A DNA stretch of 64,000 nucleotides from Ruminococcus sp. UBA3665 (GCA_002373165.1 DFJS01000004.1:18315-82314), one strand, 5' to 3'. Shown: positions 39,920-49,415, numbered from the stretch's first letter. The notes: generated from the sequence alone by a model not told the origin. Numbers and translations are program-made.

Positions 39920-41952
39920 CAGTTCAGACCTCCTTTCAGATACAGGCCATTTGTCCGGTTTTCCGGAATGATACCAGAAAATTTCTGATATTCCTGCAAA
40001 ATTTTTCTGATCTGCTCCGGCGTTTCGTCCGTCAGATAAAAATCACGGTATGCCAGTGCAGAAAATAGATTGATTTTATCAGCAATCCAGAGCGTTTCAG
40101 CATTCAGCATTTCGATATAATCCAGCTTCTGACTGCACAGCAGAGGGAATTTTCTTCCTGTCCGGTCAGTCAGGAAGCAATTTTTTCTGTGACAGCCGTC
40201 CTGTGCCCGGATGGGGCAGAGCCGGAAGAGCATCATCGGCAGACGGCCATAGACAAACGCCCCGGCAGTTATTTTTCCAGCGAGCGTATTCAGACTTCCG
40301 GCAGAAAGTTCATAAGAAAGCATGACATCCTGCAAGCCCTGCTCCAGCAGAGAACAGGCTGTCACTGCATTTGTACAGTTCAGGCCGAAGCCGCCGTGCA
40401 GGACAAAACCGATTCTGTTTCCGATTCTAATATCTGCAAGATTATGACAAATCAAATGCCGCCAGCCGTTCTGATATAAATTTTCCAGATTCTGAATATA
40501 AATTTTCTCATCCCGGATAATTCTGGGAGCTTCGGCATAAAACGACAATTCCGGACGGCACTGCATGGCAAGCGGAACAGGCAGACAGAGTATTTCCCCG
40601 GAAACAGCAGTGCTCTGTGAAAGATGCCGGATGTGTATTCTGTTCCGGACGGACAGATTTGATTTTTCCGGAAGTTCCGGGAAATTTCTTTTTTTGATTA
40701 TATAGACAGGCGTACTGCTCCGGATTCTTTCTGCACTGACGGCTTCGACAGCGGCTCGTCTCATGGCATTGCACTGAGATGCCGACAGAATCAGCGCATC
40801 CGGATTCTGCAAACTGACTTTCTGACAAGTATAGACAGTATCTCCCAGTTTCTGCATACTTTTCCGGAGCGATTCCGCCGTCAGAGGGCTTCTGAGAGCC
40901 TTTTCAGGAATTTCGCCGGAAACTGTGACAGTATGCTGTTCCGTGTCGGAGACGGTCAGCAGAGCCGGTTTTCCGGCCTCCAGCTGCATGGAGAAATCCA
41001 GCCCGGCAACAGGACGTTCTTTCTGATAGCTTATCTGAATTTCTTTAAAAACCTTCTGTCCGGCAAGCACATCTTCTTTCCGGCGAAAACCGAACATATT
41101 TTTCCTGTTTCCTGTGAAATAGCCGTCTGTAAAGCCGTTCCGGGAAAATGCTGCCTGAAGCGTTTCCAGATCGGGCTGTTCGCCGGCAAGTGCCATCCGC
41201 AGAGCCGTGACTGCCGCCGCAACATATTCCGGGCGTTTCATGCGGCCTTCGATTTTGAACGAATCCACGCCAATTTTCGACAGTTCCCGAACATGTTCGA
41301 CAAGACTGAGGTCTTTCAGCGAAAGTGCCGCCGGATTGCTTCCGGAAGGAGTGTTCCACGGCAGGCGGCAGGCCTGGGCACACTGTCCGCGGTTGGCACT
41401 TCTGCCGCCCACTACGGACGAGAAACTGCACTGTCCGGAGACGGACATACACAGCGCACCATGCACGAAAACTTCTGTTTCGACAGGCAGACGGCATATT
41501 TTTTCCAGTTCCTGACAGGATAACTCACGCGCTGCGACTACACGGCAGCATCCGAGCTTTTTTGCCTGCAAAGCACCTTCCGGCGTATGAATACTCATCT
41601 GCGTGGAAGCATGAAGCGGCATATCCGGAAGCAGATTCCGGAGCAGAGTCAGCACACCCAGATCCTGAACAATGCAGGCATCGATTCCGGCACGGGCGGC
41701 TTTTTGTATAAATTCCTGAAAATCGGGCAGTTCCCGGTCTGTCAGGAGTGTGTTCACAGCAAGATGTATTTTTGCATTATGCAGATGGCAGAGCGCGGCG
41801 GCCTGGGCGAGTTCTTCCAGGCTGAAATTGACGGCACTGCTCCGGGCAGAATATGCCTTTGCTCCGACATAGACGGCATCTGCGCCGCACCGCAGAGCGG
41901 CAGTCAGTGTTTCCATGCTGCCGGCAGGAGCCAGAATTTCAGGATTTGCCAT
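39919..41952 (-). CDS. U32 family peptidase with DUF3656 domain
   Basis: A 677-residue protein. The N-terminal peptidase U32 barrel (~1-290) has EILAPAGSMETL, the cysteine-bearing signature region FVHGALCMSVSGQCSFSSVVGGRSANRGQCAQACRLPW and SLKDLSLVEHV. A DUF3656-like region follows (~300-400), then a C-terminal extension. Related proteins (RlhA, TrhP) are now known to hydroxylate RNA rather than cut peptides, using prephenate and an Fe-S cluster; such a role here is inference. It overlaps zapA by 14 bases and dut by one. Confidence 0.93.
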   Translation of the reverse strand: MANPEILAPAGSMETLTAALRCGADAVYVGAKAYSARSSAVNFSLEELAQAAALCHLHNAKIHLAVNTLLTDRELPDFQEFIQKAARAGIDACIVQDLGVLTLLRNLLPDMPLHASTQMSIHTPEGALQAKKLGCCRVVAARELSCQELEKICRLPVETEVFVHGALCMSVSGQCSFSSVVGGRSANRGQCAQACRLPWNTPSGSNPAALSLKDLSLVEHVRELSKIGVDSFKIEGRMKRPEYVAAAVTALRMALAGEQPDLETLQAAFSRNGFTDGYFTGNRKNMFGFRRKEDVLAGQKVFKEIQISYQKERPVAGLDFSMQLEAGKPALLTVSDTEQHTVTVSGEIPEKALRSPLTAESLRKSMQKLGDTVYTCQKVSLQNPDALILSASQCNAMRRAAVEAVSAERIRSSTPVYIIKKRNFPELPEKSNLSVRNRIHIRHLSQSTAVSGEILCLPVPLAMQCRPELSFYAEAPRIIRDEKIYIQNLENLYQNGWRHLICHNLADIRIGNRIGFVLHGGFGLNCTNAVTACSLLEQGLQDVMLSYELSAGSLNTLAGKITAGAFVYGRLPMMLFRLCPIRAQDGCHRKNCFLTDRTGRKFPLLCSQKLDYIEMLNAETLWIADKINLFSALAYRDFYLTDETPEQIRKILQEYQKFSGIIPENRTNGLYLKGGLN

Positions 41953-42319
41953 TGTTTTTAATACTTTCTGCCAGTTTTTTTAATTTCAGGGAATTTTCCA
42001 GCTCCTGATTTTTTGACCGCAGTACTTCAAGTTCTTTGAGTGCGGCATCCCGTTCCATTCTGGCGCGGCCGGCTTCGTCAACATAATTTTTAGTCTGGTC
42101 TGTCAGTTCTTCCAGATGCTTATTAGCCTTGTTCAGGTCATCCAGAGCGGACAGCGCGGCCATGATTGCCGCATTATACTGCGATACGCCGAGCTTATCC
42201 ATAGAATCTGTAATTTTTGTTTCCAGAGTTCTGGCAAGGCCGTACACATAGTTAGGAGCCTCGGCAGTCTGCATGACATAATCTTTGCCGCAGATTACGA
42301 CTTTTACTTTATTCATCAT
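41939..42319 (-). CDS. zapA: cell division protein ZapA
   Basis: A 126-residue FtsZ-ring stabiliser. The N-terminal ZapA fold starts NKVKVVICGKDYVMQT and has the Y-x-x-x-L-A-x-x-L-E stretch (YVYGLARTLETKI). The C-terminal half is a long coiled coil (~65-120, ELTDQTKNYVDEAGRARMERDA). GGAG precedes the ATG. It overlaps the U32 gene start, as is usual in clostridia. Confidence 0.92.
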   Translation of the reverse strand: MMNKVKVVICGKDYVMQTAEAPNYVYGLARTLETKITDSMDKLGVSQYNAAIMAALSALDDLNKANKHLEELTDQTKNYVDEAGRARMERDAALKELEVLRSKNQELENSLKLKKLAESIKNNGKS

Positions 42320-42340
42320 AAAAAATCATCTCCTGTTGAT

Positions 42341-42862
42341 TCAGAATTTTCGTATGATAGAAGTCACTGTTCCCACGACGGAACAGTCCGCAGGCGGTTC
42401 GCCGGAAGCGATTTCCGGCATACCGTCCTGATTCAGGATGACAGCCGGCTTTCCGGGGAGCTGTCCTGTGCGGGCAATCAGCATATCGCCTTTCCGCAGG
42501 CCGTTTTCCGGCAGATCTCTTGTCAGGAAAAATGCAAACAGAGAATTTCCGGCATCCTGTGCAGAAAACGGCGTTTCGTAATACTGAATATTTTCCTCAT
42601 CCAGCAGAGCCGTTTCCGGCTTTACCTGTGCAATGACGGGAATGCCTTCTTTTCTGGAGACTGTGACAAACACGGCGCGTTTTTTTCCGGAGGGCATCTG
42701 CAATTTGCCTTCTTCCTGCAATCTGTGCAGATAGCGGTGTACGGTAGAAGTCGAACGGATGCCCAGCCCTGTACAGATTTCGCGCACAGAAGGCGCAATC
42801 TGATTCTGTGTGATATACTCCTGAATAAAATTCAGAACTGCTTCTGCTTTCTGCTGACTCAT
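42341..42862 (-). CDS. LexA-like protein with degenerate S24 peptidase domain
   Basis: A 173-residue protein shaped like LexA: an N-terminal winged helix (SVREICTGLGIRSTSTVHRYL, ~25-55) and a C-terminal LexA/S24-like fold. The autocleavage Ala-Gly is absent (IPVIAQVKPETALL), an Asp near residue 116 (TRDLPENG) stands where the catalytic Ser should be, and no lysine is in the PAVILNQDG segment. It should bind DNA but not self-cleave, so it is not a normal SOS repressor. It overlaps the murC stop by four bases and precedes zapA. Confidence 0.85.
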   Translation of the reverse strand: MSQQKAEAVLNFIQEYITQNQIAPSVREICTGLGIRSTSTVHRYLHRLQEEGKLQMPSGKKRAVFVTVSRKEGIPVIAQVKPETALLDEENIQYYETPFSAQDAGNSLFAFFLTRDLPENGLRKGDMLIARTGQLPGKPAVILNQDGMPEIASGEPPADCSVVGTVTSIIRKF

Positions 42863-44283
42863 GCCTGTGCCTCCTGCAATTTTTCCAGAATCATTTTAGC
42901 AACTTTGTTGATATCGCCGCAGCCCATTGTCAGCACCAGATCGCCGGGCTGTACATGGCTGACAACATACCGGCAGACTTGTTCAAAATTCTGATATTTG
43001 CGCTGATCGGTATATTCTGCGGTTTCGTCCTGGGGGAACCAGACTGTCGTTTCCGGGTTCATAATTTCGGCCAGATTCCGGGTATAGATATTCCAGGTAT
43101 TTTTTTCGCGCGAACCCATGATGTCTGTCAGCACGGCGAAATCGGCAATGCTGAGGGCATCGGCGAATTCCTGAAGATGCTGGACTGTCCGGGAGAACGT
43201 AAACGGCTGGAATACTGCCCAGACTCTCCTGTAAGGCATTTCTTTGGCGGCTTTCAGAGTCGCAGTCAGTTCCGTGGGATGATGGGCATAATCATCCGCG
43301 ATGGTTACGCCGTTTACCTCGCCTTTGATTTCAAATCTTCTGCCCGCGCCGCTGAATGCAGTCAGGCCGTTCTGAATCTGCTGGAAAGGGATTCCGATAT
43401 GATCGCAGGCCGCCACAGCTGCCAGGGAATTCAAAATATTATGTTCGCCGGGAACATGAATCTGAATTTTTCCGAGTTCTTTTCCGTTTTTCAGAACAGT
43501 ATAGCGCATCTGTCCGCCAAGATGTTCCGGACTGACAGCGCGGTAGCAGTTCTTTTCGCCATAGCCGAAGGAGATCATTTCTTTTCCGGTAATGCCTTCT
43601 ACGGCCTTGCAGGTATTGGCATCATCGCCGTTATAAATAACTGTTCTGGAAGTCAGTTCGCAGAATTTATGGAAAGATCTGATAATATTATCTACTGTCT
43701 TGAAATAATCCAGATGATCGGCATCGATATTTAAAATCACAGCAGTATCCGGGTAGAGTTTCAGGAACGTATCGACAAATTCGCAGGATTCGCAGACAAA
43801 GATATCGCTGGAGCCTGCACAGCCGCTGCCGCCGATGCAGGGGAGCTTGCCGCCGATGAAAGCAGAAAGATCGACTCCGGCATCATGGAGAATCTGTGCC
43901 AGCATAGAAGTTGTCGTTGTCTTGCCGTGTGTGCCGGAAACACAGACTGCATTCCGGTACCAGCTGCTGACGATGCCCAGCAATTCACTGCGTTCCAGAA
44001 CAGGTACGCCGGAAGCCCTTGCAGCAATCAGTTCCGGATTGTCTGCCATGATAGCCGCTGTATGCACAATCAGGTCAGCACCCTCGATATTTTCCGCACG
44101 CTGTCCGAACATGACAGGAATTCCCATATTCCGCACAGCCTGGAGCGTATCTGTCTCGTTATTATCCGATCCTGTCAGGTAAAATCCTTTGGAATGCAGG
44201 ATCTGTGCCAGCGGATACATACCGCTTCCGCCGATTCCAATAAAATGGATATGCTTTTTTTCGTCTAAAATTGATTTGTTCAT
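42859..44283 (-). CDS. murC: UDP-N-acetylmuramate--L-alanine ligase
   Basis: Adds L-alanine to UDP-MurNAc, the first peptide step of peptidoglycan precursor synthesis. It has 474 residues. The N-terminal Rossmann part has HFIGIGGSGMYPLAQIL, the ATP loop is SGTHGKTTTTSML and the C-terminal domain has DDYAHHPTEL. The ATG at 44283 is chosen, with AGGTG six bases upstream; a GTG three codons earlier lies inside that site. It is first in the run with lexA-like, zapA, U32, dut and mre genes. Confidence 0.96.
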   Translation of the reverse strand: MNKSILDEKKHIHFIGIGGSGMYPLAQILHSKGFYLTGSDNNETDTLQAVRNMGIPVMFGQRAENIEGADLIVHTAAIMADNPELIAARASGVPVLERSELLGIVSSWYRNAVCVSGTHGKTTTTSMLAQILHDAGVDLSAFIGGKLPCIGGSGCAGSSDIFVCESCEFVDTFLKLYPDTAVILNIDADHLDYFKTVDNIIRSFHKFCELTSRTVIYNGDDANTCKAVEGITGKEMISFGYGEKNCYRAVSPEHLGGQMRYTVLKNGKELGKIQIHVPGEHNILNSLAAVAACDHIGIPFQQIQNGLTAFSGAGRRFEIKGEVNGVTIADDYAHHPTELTATLKAAKEMPYRRVWAVFQPFTFSRTVQHLQEFADALSIADFAVLTDIMGSREKNTWNIYTRNLAEIMNPETTVWFPQDETAEYTDQRKYQNFEQVCRYVVSHVQPGDLVLTMGCGDINKVAKMILEKLQEAQA

Positions 44284-44335
44284 AAAATACACCTAATTTC
44301 TTCTTATTTAGTTCATATATTGCGTTTATACTATT

Positions 44336-44365
44336 CTTATACTGCTTTTTGGTTACAATTGTCAA
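44336..44365 (-). promoter_or_regulatory. promoter of the murC run
   Basis: Perfect TTGACA (44360-44365), an 18-base spacer and TATAAG (44336-44341) on the minus strand, about 53 bases before murC. Confidence 0.6.
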
Positions 44366-44469
44366 TTCTTCCCTGCTAGTATATCCGGGACAGAAAACTC
44401 TATTCTAAAAAACTAAAATCTAATTTTTCAGAAAGCAGTGTTCCATGATTAAGGAGGTTAATAAATATT

Positions 44470-44754
44470 ATGGAAATCACAGACATCAAAATCAGAAAAC
44501 TGATCACAGAAGGACGCTTGCGCGCAGTCATCTCAATTACATTAGACAATATGCTTGCCGTCCATGACATCAAAGTTGTGCAGGGCGATTCCAGATTATT
44601 CATTGCCATGCCCAGCAGAAGAGACGAAAACGGAGTCTTCCGCGACATTGTACACCCCATCCAGCCGGAAGCAAGAAAAATGATTGAAGAGAAAATTCTG
44701 GAGGCATACCAGAATCACCTCGCCCTGACAGAAATTGAAGAACAGAATGAGTAA
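44470..44754 (+). CDS. spoVG: SpoVG regulator
   Basis: A 94-residue nucleic-acid-binding regulator linked to spore cortex formation and septation in Bacillus; widely conserved in Firmicutes. The diagnostic start MEITDIKIRKL and the FIAMPSRRDENG, DIVHPI motifs are present. A strong AAGGAGGT ribosome site precedes it by about 12 bases. It is divergent from murC and followed by a strong terminator. No clear sigmaA promoter is visible; a sigmaH-type promoter is possible but not shown. Confidence 0.96.
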   Translation: MEITDIKIRKLITEGRLRAVISITLDNMLAVHDIKVVQGDSRLFIAMPSRRDENGVFRDIVHPIQPEARKMIEEKILEAYQNHLALTEIEEQNE

Positions 44755-44793
44755 CCAGAACAGAGAATCTTAAACGCACTTTATTATTTTATG

Positions 44794-44823
44794 CGGGAAC
44801 GTGAAAAGCGTTCCCGTCTTTTT
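44794..44823 (+). terminator. Rho-independent terminator of spoVG
   Basis: An 8-bp stem CGGGAACG / CGTTCCCG (44794-44801 with 44809-44816) has a 7-base loop and a T-rich tail (44817-44823). Confidence 0.88.
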
Positions 44824-45379
44824 ATGCCTGCTGATATCCGGCTTTGAACGCTGCATATCTCAGCACAGCAATCTGTGTTTTGGAATCCGGCACAGCATCG
44901 GAAAGCACCAGACGGACAGCCTTGTCAAACGGAATTTTCTCGACATCCAGAAATTCGTCAGAATCCAGGCTCTGGCTGCCGTAATGCAGACCTTTGGCAA
45001 GATACATGTGAATGACCTCACTGCAATAAGCAGGAGTGGGAAAAAGTTTTCCCAGATAGGTAAATTCATCCGCAGTACAGCCGCATTCTTCCAGCAGTTC
45101 GCGTTTGCCGCATTCTTCGGGATTTTCGCCGTATTCGAGTTTTCCGGCAGGAATTTCCATTGTCACGGTGCTGTGCGGATAGCGGAACTGACGGACAAAA
45201 AGCACTTCTTCCTGGTCTGTCAGTGCCAGAATACACACGCCGCCGGGATGGCGCACCACCTCCCGGAACGCCTGCGAACCGTCCTCCAGCTGAACTTTGT
45301 CTTTTTCTACATGCAGAATTCTGCCCTCAAAAATCAGCTGGCTTTCCAGTGTTGTTTCATTCAGATGATCTGTTTTCAT
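44822..45379 (-). CDS. Nudix hydrolase, ADP-ribose pyrophosphatase type
   Basis: A 185-residue enzyme of the NudF/ADPRase group that hydrolyses nucleoside diphosphate linked compounds such as ADP-ribose. The full Nudix box G-x5-E-x7-RE-U-x-EE-x-G-U is present (from GKLEYGENPEE to RELLEECGC, about residues 79-101). The N-terminal beta sheet (ESQLIFEGRILHVEKDKVQLEDG) is typical. It overlaps the end of the YfhO gene by 23 bases, so they are co-transcribed. Confidence 0.93.
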   Translation of the reverse strand: MKTDHLNETTLESQLIFEGRILHVEKDKVQLEDGSQAFREVVRHPGGVCILALTDQEEVLFVRQFRYPHSTVTMEIPAGKLEYGENPEECGKRELLEECGCTADEFTYLGKLFPTPAYCSEVIHMYLAKGLHYGSQSLDSDEFLDVEKIPFDKAVRLVLSDAVPDSKTQIAVLRYAAFKAGYQQA

Positions 45380-47816
45380 GGGAATACATACTCCTTTCAG
45401 AATTTTGAAAATTTGTTAAATATTCAATATAGGCATCGGATGCCCTGACTCTGGAAGAATAGTCATATTCTCCGGAATGGGGCGGATCCGTGAAAAATCT
45501 TGTTCCGGCCAGCAGATAGCACAGCAGCAGCAGTACTCCGGCCAGCGTGATGCAGATGCCGGCTTTCAGTCCGGGAAGCTGATAGGAAAACCGAATCTGA
45601 CTGGTTCCGGCCTCGCACAGCACGGCCATAAAGCCGCCGCTGACATTTTCGATTTTTGCTTTTTTTCCGTTGACTTCTGCTGACCAGCCGTCATCATACG
45701 GCACACTGAAAAAGACAAGTCTGGGCTGTTCCAGATTGATTTCTGCCGAAAAGCCTTTGGCATCGTGGGAAAAATGATAACAGGCCTCAGCCCTGCGTGC
45801 TTCACAGGCTTTCAGATAATCCTGCTTGCTGAGAGAAACAGAAGACGGATTTTTAATTTCTGTCAGAATATCCTGATATTCCTCGGCCTGCATCGTGTTC
45901 AGTATCAGGGCATGAATCAGCATTCTTTCCCGGACGGAGTCCTGTTTTTCCTGCATTGTCTCTTCTGTGACAAACTGATCATAGGCAAATCCCATGGGAA
46001 TAAAAGCTTCGTTCTGATAGATATCAAATCCGTTTTCAGATTTCTGATACACAAAGCCGGGGATATCCAGAGCTTCTGCTTCTTCTGAATCATCAGAATT
46101 TTCCTGTATTTTATCAAAATAATATTTTACAGAAAACAACCCCCGGAGCGTATAATGTTCCGGTTCGGCGCGGGAAGCAACATCTCTTGTCACGCCGATA
46201 CTCTGATAAAAATCCATAATAGACGGGCTGACGACACTCTGAAAGCATCTCATGCTGGACAGTCCCCAGAACATGGGATAATTATCATAATCTTCCGAAA
46301 TATCTGTCCGGAAATAATCTGCTTCATCAGAATCATAAGAAATGCTGATATTCTCTTTTCCCCGGATTGCCTTTTGAATAAATTCTTTTCCGTTTGTGCC
46401 GATGGCCTTTCCGAAATAGACAATCACGCCCGTACAGGCGATACAGGCGGCCGCTGTAAGAATCACAGCTTTTTCCAGAAACGGCTTTTTCTGTTTCCGG
46501 AGTTTCAGAATATACCATGCTCCGAACCAGCACAGCACACTGACTCCCAGTCCGATATAAAAATAAACGGGAATCAGCGTAAAACTGAAAAATTTAATTT
46601 TCTCTTCTTCCTTGACGGGCAAAAGAGAAATCACGCCAAATATCCCCAGCATCACCGCACAGACTTTCATGCCGCCGTTCCAGTCAATTTGATAAGCATC
46701 CAGAGCATACGCCGTCATCATGGCCATAATCAGAACAGGCATATAATACCATCTGGCATAGTAAGATGCATTCAGCATATAAAACATACTGTTCAGCACG
46801 GGAACAAATGCACAAATTATGCAGAGAATCACCATCCGGGCAGCCCAGTGCTTTTTCTGTTTCTGCATGAACGCAATCACCCCGGCCATCGAGAACAGCG
46901 GCAGATATCCCCCGATAGATGCCCATTTGGCATACTGACTCTGGAACAGGTTTGTTCTTGCCGGAGGATCCGGAATCATGAAGAAACTCTGAATAATCCG
47001 GATGATTCTGGTCCGGTCAGAATATAATATCATATCCTGCCCGAACAGATATTCCGAAACTCTGTTATTCATTATCACGGCCAGTGCCGCCGGAAGCAGT
47101 ACGGCACAGGAAATGCTCACACCCAGAACAGCTTCTATTGCCAGAGCAAAGAATTTCTTCCATGTGACATGAAAATCCGGACAGCGGCAGCGCAGCAGAA
47201 AATATAAAATCACAAAAACTGCCTGCCCGGCAAAAAAGAAATAATTCAGCACGGCCATCAGCGCAACGCTTGCCGCAAAGAAGCCTTTCCGTTCTTGATT
47301 AATCAATTCTTCCATCGAAATCAGCATCAGCGGAAAGAATGCCGTGACATCCTGAAAATGATTGAAAAATAAATTAAATAACTGAAAGCCGGAAAATGCA
47401 TACAGCAATCCCCCGATGACAGCGGCATCCGGAGATTTCACAAACCGCCGGATATAGGCATAGGCCGTCAAAGAGGCCAGCCCGTGCTTCAGGCACAGCA
47501 GCCAGGGAACGGCATATAATACCCATTGTTCCGGCAGAAGCACAGAAATCCAGAAAAACGGACTGCCCGTCAGATAAAAGGCATACGACCCCAGAAAACT
47601 GCTCCCCAGATCTGTCTGCCAGTCCCATCCAAGCAGGCCGCCGCTCCGGACCACTTCATTGGCATGGTAATAAAACGGCAGCTGCTGTGAGACAAAATCG
47701 CCGTAATAAATAAAATATCCTTTATCCATCACCAGCAGCGGAATCAGAATCAGCAGCAAACTCCCGAATCCCAGCCAAAAAGACAGCGCATAGTTTTCAC
47801 TGTTAGATTTTTTCAA
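45357..47816 (-). CDS. YfhO family membrane protein
   Basis: An 819-residue protein with about 12-14 membrane helices (from residue ~10 to 490, plus one near 765-785) and a large extracytoplasmic domain (~500-760). The early YYGDFVSQQLPFYYHANEVV and GGLLGWDWQTDLGSSFLGSYAFYL motifs mark the YfhO family. Bacillus YfhO is needed to glycosylate lipoteichoic acid, so a glycosyltransferase (GT-C type) role in cell-surface modification is the best inference. The first Asp in FIYYGDF could act as catalytic base. The Nudix gene follows. Confidence 0.92.
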   Translation of the reverse strand: MKKSNSENYALSFWLGFGSLLLILIPLLVMDKGYFIYYGDFVSQQLPFYYHANEVVRSGGLLGWDWQTDLGSSFLGSYAFYLTGSPFFWISVLLPEQWVLYAVPWLLCLKHGLASLTAYAYIRRFVKSPDAAVIGGLLYAFSGFQLFNLFFNHFQDVTAFFPLMLISMEELINQERKGFFAASVALMAVLNYFFFAGQAVFVILYFLLRCRCPDFHVTWKKFFALAIEAVLGVSISCAVLLPAALAVIMNNRVSEYLFGQDMILYSDRTRIIRIIQSFFMIPDPPARTNLFQSQYAKWASIGGYLPLFSMAGVIAFMQKQKKHWAARMVILCIICAFVPVLNSMFYMLNASYYARWYYMPVLIMAMMTAYALDAYQIDWNGGMKVCAVMLGIFGVISLLPVKEEEKIKFFSFTLIPVYFYIGLGVSVLCWFGAWYILKLRKQKKPFLEKAVILTAAACIACTGVIVYFGKAIGTNGKEFIQKAIRGKENISISYDSDEADYFRTDISEDYDNYPMFWGLSSMRCFQSVVSPSIMDFYQSIGVTRDVASRAEPEHYTLRGLFSVKYYFDKIQENSDDSEEAEALDIPGFVYQKSENGFDIYQNEAFIPMGFAYDQFVTEETMQEKQDSVRERMLIHALILNTMQAEEYQDILTEIKNPSSVSLSKQDYLKACEARRAEACYHFSHDAKGFSAEINLEQPRLVFFSVPYDDGWSAEVNGKKAKIENVSGGFMAVLCEAGTSQIRFSYQLPGLKAGICITLAGVLLLLCYLLAGTRFFTDPPHSGEYDYSSRVRASDAYIEYLTNFQNSERSMYSHENRSSE

Positions 47817-47879
47817 AAAATATCATCTCCGGAACGGAAATTTTTTTCACATATCTGCATATAGTATACCGTACGGCAA

Positions 47880-48371
47880 TTACAGAAAGACCAGATTTGG
47901 CAGAACGCCTTTTTCGGAAACATCCAGAAGCACATAGCTTGGCTGTTTGCCGTCGCGCGGAATGCTGAGGCTTCCCGGATTGATGATGTATAAGCCGTCC
48001 TCATAGCGGCAGTCGCTGACATGGGTATGTCCGTAAAGGACAATATCAGCCTGATTCTGTCTTGCCTCGTGGGCGATTCTTGCCGTGCTGAACTTGACCT
48101 GAAAATAATCCCCGTGTGCCGCAAAAATCTTATGACCGTAAGGCAGATCGAGTACCAGTGTCCGGAATATCCTGACATCCTGACCGTAATCGCAGTTGCC
48201 TTTCAGGCAGTGGAATTTCTGTTCTGTCCACGGATAATAATTAAACAGCTGATACAGTTCCCGTTCCCCGTCGCCAAGATGAATAAATATATCTGCATCT
48301 TCGTGCTGAAACACAAGAGATGACAGTGCCTTATAATTGCCGTGCGTATCAGAAAGTACAATAATTTTCAA
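47880..48371 (-). CDS. YfcE/MJ0936-type metallophosphoesterase
   Basis: A 163-residue phosphodiesterase with a two-metal site: the motifs DTHGNY, HLGDGER, GNCDYG, AAHGDYF and YGHTHVSDCR are all intact. Substrate unknown; relatives cleave phosphodiesters non-specifically in vitro. It is transcribed alone (TTGTAA-N17-TATAAT at 48414-48442) and has GGAGG upstream of the ATG. Confidence 0.93.
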   Translation of the reverse strand: MKIIVLSDTHGNYKALSSLVFQHEDADIFIHLGDGERELYQLFNYYPWTEQKFHCLKGNCDYGQDVRIFRTLVLDLPYGHKIFAAHGDYFQVKFSTARIAHEARQNQADIVLYGHTHVSDCRYEDGLYIINPGSLSIPRDGKQPSYVLLDVSEKGVLPNLVFL

Positions 48372-48413
48372 AGCGCAGACCTCCTTGATTCAAGAACTTC
48401 GGTAATCTATTTT

Positions 48414-48442
48414 ATTATAACACAAACTGTCAGAAATTACAA
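48414..48442 (-). promoter_or_regulatory. promoter of the metallophosphoesterase gene
   Basis: TTGTAA (48437-48442), a 17-base spacer and perfect TATAAT (48414-48419) on the minus strand. Confidence 0.6.
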
Positions 48443-48486
48443 TACAGTTTTGCAGAAAGATTTTTTTGAAAGAAAGGTGTTTTTTT

Positions 48487-48732
48487 ATGAATCCTTCTGA
48501 TATTCAGAATCTGAACGGATTATTGCAGGTTGTCAGCCAGAAGCTGGGCGTTCCGCCGGAACAGCTCCGCAAAGAACTGGAATCGGGCAAATTTGACAGT
48601 GCTATCCGGAACATGAGTCCTGCCGAAGCCGGAAAATTCCAGCAGGCAGTGAAAAATCCGCAGATGGTGGATAAAATCATGAGTACGCCGCAGGCAAAAG
48701 CTCTTTATCAGAAGCTGACAGGCGGCAAGTAA
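48487..48732 (+). CDS. small hypothetical protein, first of the bofA-like cluster
   Basis: An 81-residue soluble protein starting MNPSDIQNLNGLLQVVSQKL, with helical predicted character (LRKELESGKFDSAIRNMSPAE) and a Lys-rich end. No family recognised. The start at 48487 has AAAGGTG upstream; a longer open frame from 48466 has no ribosome site. Its stop overlaps the next start (TAATG), so the two are coupled. Association with a bofA-like gene hints at a sporulation role. Confidence 0.8.
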   Translation: MNPSDIQNLNGLLQVVSQKLGVPPEQLRKELESGKFDSAIRNMSPAEAGKFQQAVKNPQMVDKIMSTPQAKALYQKLTGGK

Positions 48733-49079
48733 TGGAAAATCTGCTGGGCAGGATGCAGGAACTGCTCTCAGATCCGGAGAGTATGAAACAGATTTCGGAA
48801 CTGGCGCAGATGTTCAAATCCGGAGAGTTTGACACGCCTGCACAGCAGGAAGCCCCTGCGCCGGATGCCGGGCTTGCCATCGACCCCGGAATGCTTCTGA
48901 AAGCCGGAGAATTATTCCGTCAGCAGGAAGATGACAAAAATACTGCACTGCTGCTGGCACTCCGGCCGCATCTGGGACAGCCAAGACAGCAGCGACTGGA
49001 TAAAGCTGTCAGAATGCTGAAAATCTGGCATATCTGGAAACAGCTTCAAGAATCCGGAATGCTCCGGAATTTATTATAA
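48732..49079 (+). CDS. hypothetical helical protein of the bofA-like cluster
   Basis: A 115-residue soluble protein, likely all helical: an N-terminal segment NLLGRMQELLSDPESMKQI, an Ala/Pro-rich linker (APAPDAG), then a basic amphipathic C-terminal part (RQQRLDKAVRMLKIWHIWKQL). No signal peptide or membrane helix. It is translationally coupled to the gene upstream and followed 17 bases later by a Pro-rich small protein. Unknown function. Confidence 0.8.
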   Translation: MENLLGRMQELLSDPESMKQISELAQMFKSGEFDTPAQQEAPAPDAGLAIDPGMLLKAGELFRQQEDDKNTALLLALRPHLGQPRQQRLDKAVRMLKIWHIWKQLQESGMLRNLL

Positions 49080-49096
49080 TACAGAGGTGACAGGGT

Positions 49097-49402
49097 ATGG
49101 CACAGGCTCCACAGCAGAATTTTGATGCAATGCGGCAGGATGCAATCCGGCGTTCGCGTGAGATGCAGCGGCGCGCTGTGCCGCCGCCTCCGCCGCCGGT
49201 GCCTGTTCCGCCGTCCAGGCCTCCGGCTTCCGGCGGACAGGAACAGGATTTATTGCAGAATCTGCATCTTTCTCAGGAACTGCACAATCTGCTGACAAGC
49301 TGGGACGGCGAAAAGCTGGGGCTTCTGGCATTATTATATCTTCTCTACAAAGAAGGCGCAGAAATTGAACTTCTGCTGGCAATTGCCTATATTCTGCTGT
49401 AA
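49097..49402 (+). CDS. proline-rich small protein of the bofA-like cluster
   Basis: A 101-residue protein. The N-terminal half is basic with a proline run (VPPPPPPVPVPPSRPP), and the C-terminal half is hydrophobic and helical (GLLALLYLLYKEGAEIELLLAIAYILL), possibly a membrane-associated hairpin. No family recognised. GAGGTGA lies just upstream. A bofA-like gene begins 13 bases after its stop. Confidence 0.8.
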   Translation: MAQAPQQNFDAMRQDAIRRSREMQRRAVPPPPPPVPVPPSRPPASGGQEQDLLQNLHLSQELHNLLTSWDGEKLGLLALLYLLYKEGAEIELLLAIAYILL

Positions 49403-49415
49403 AGGAGCAAACATT

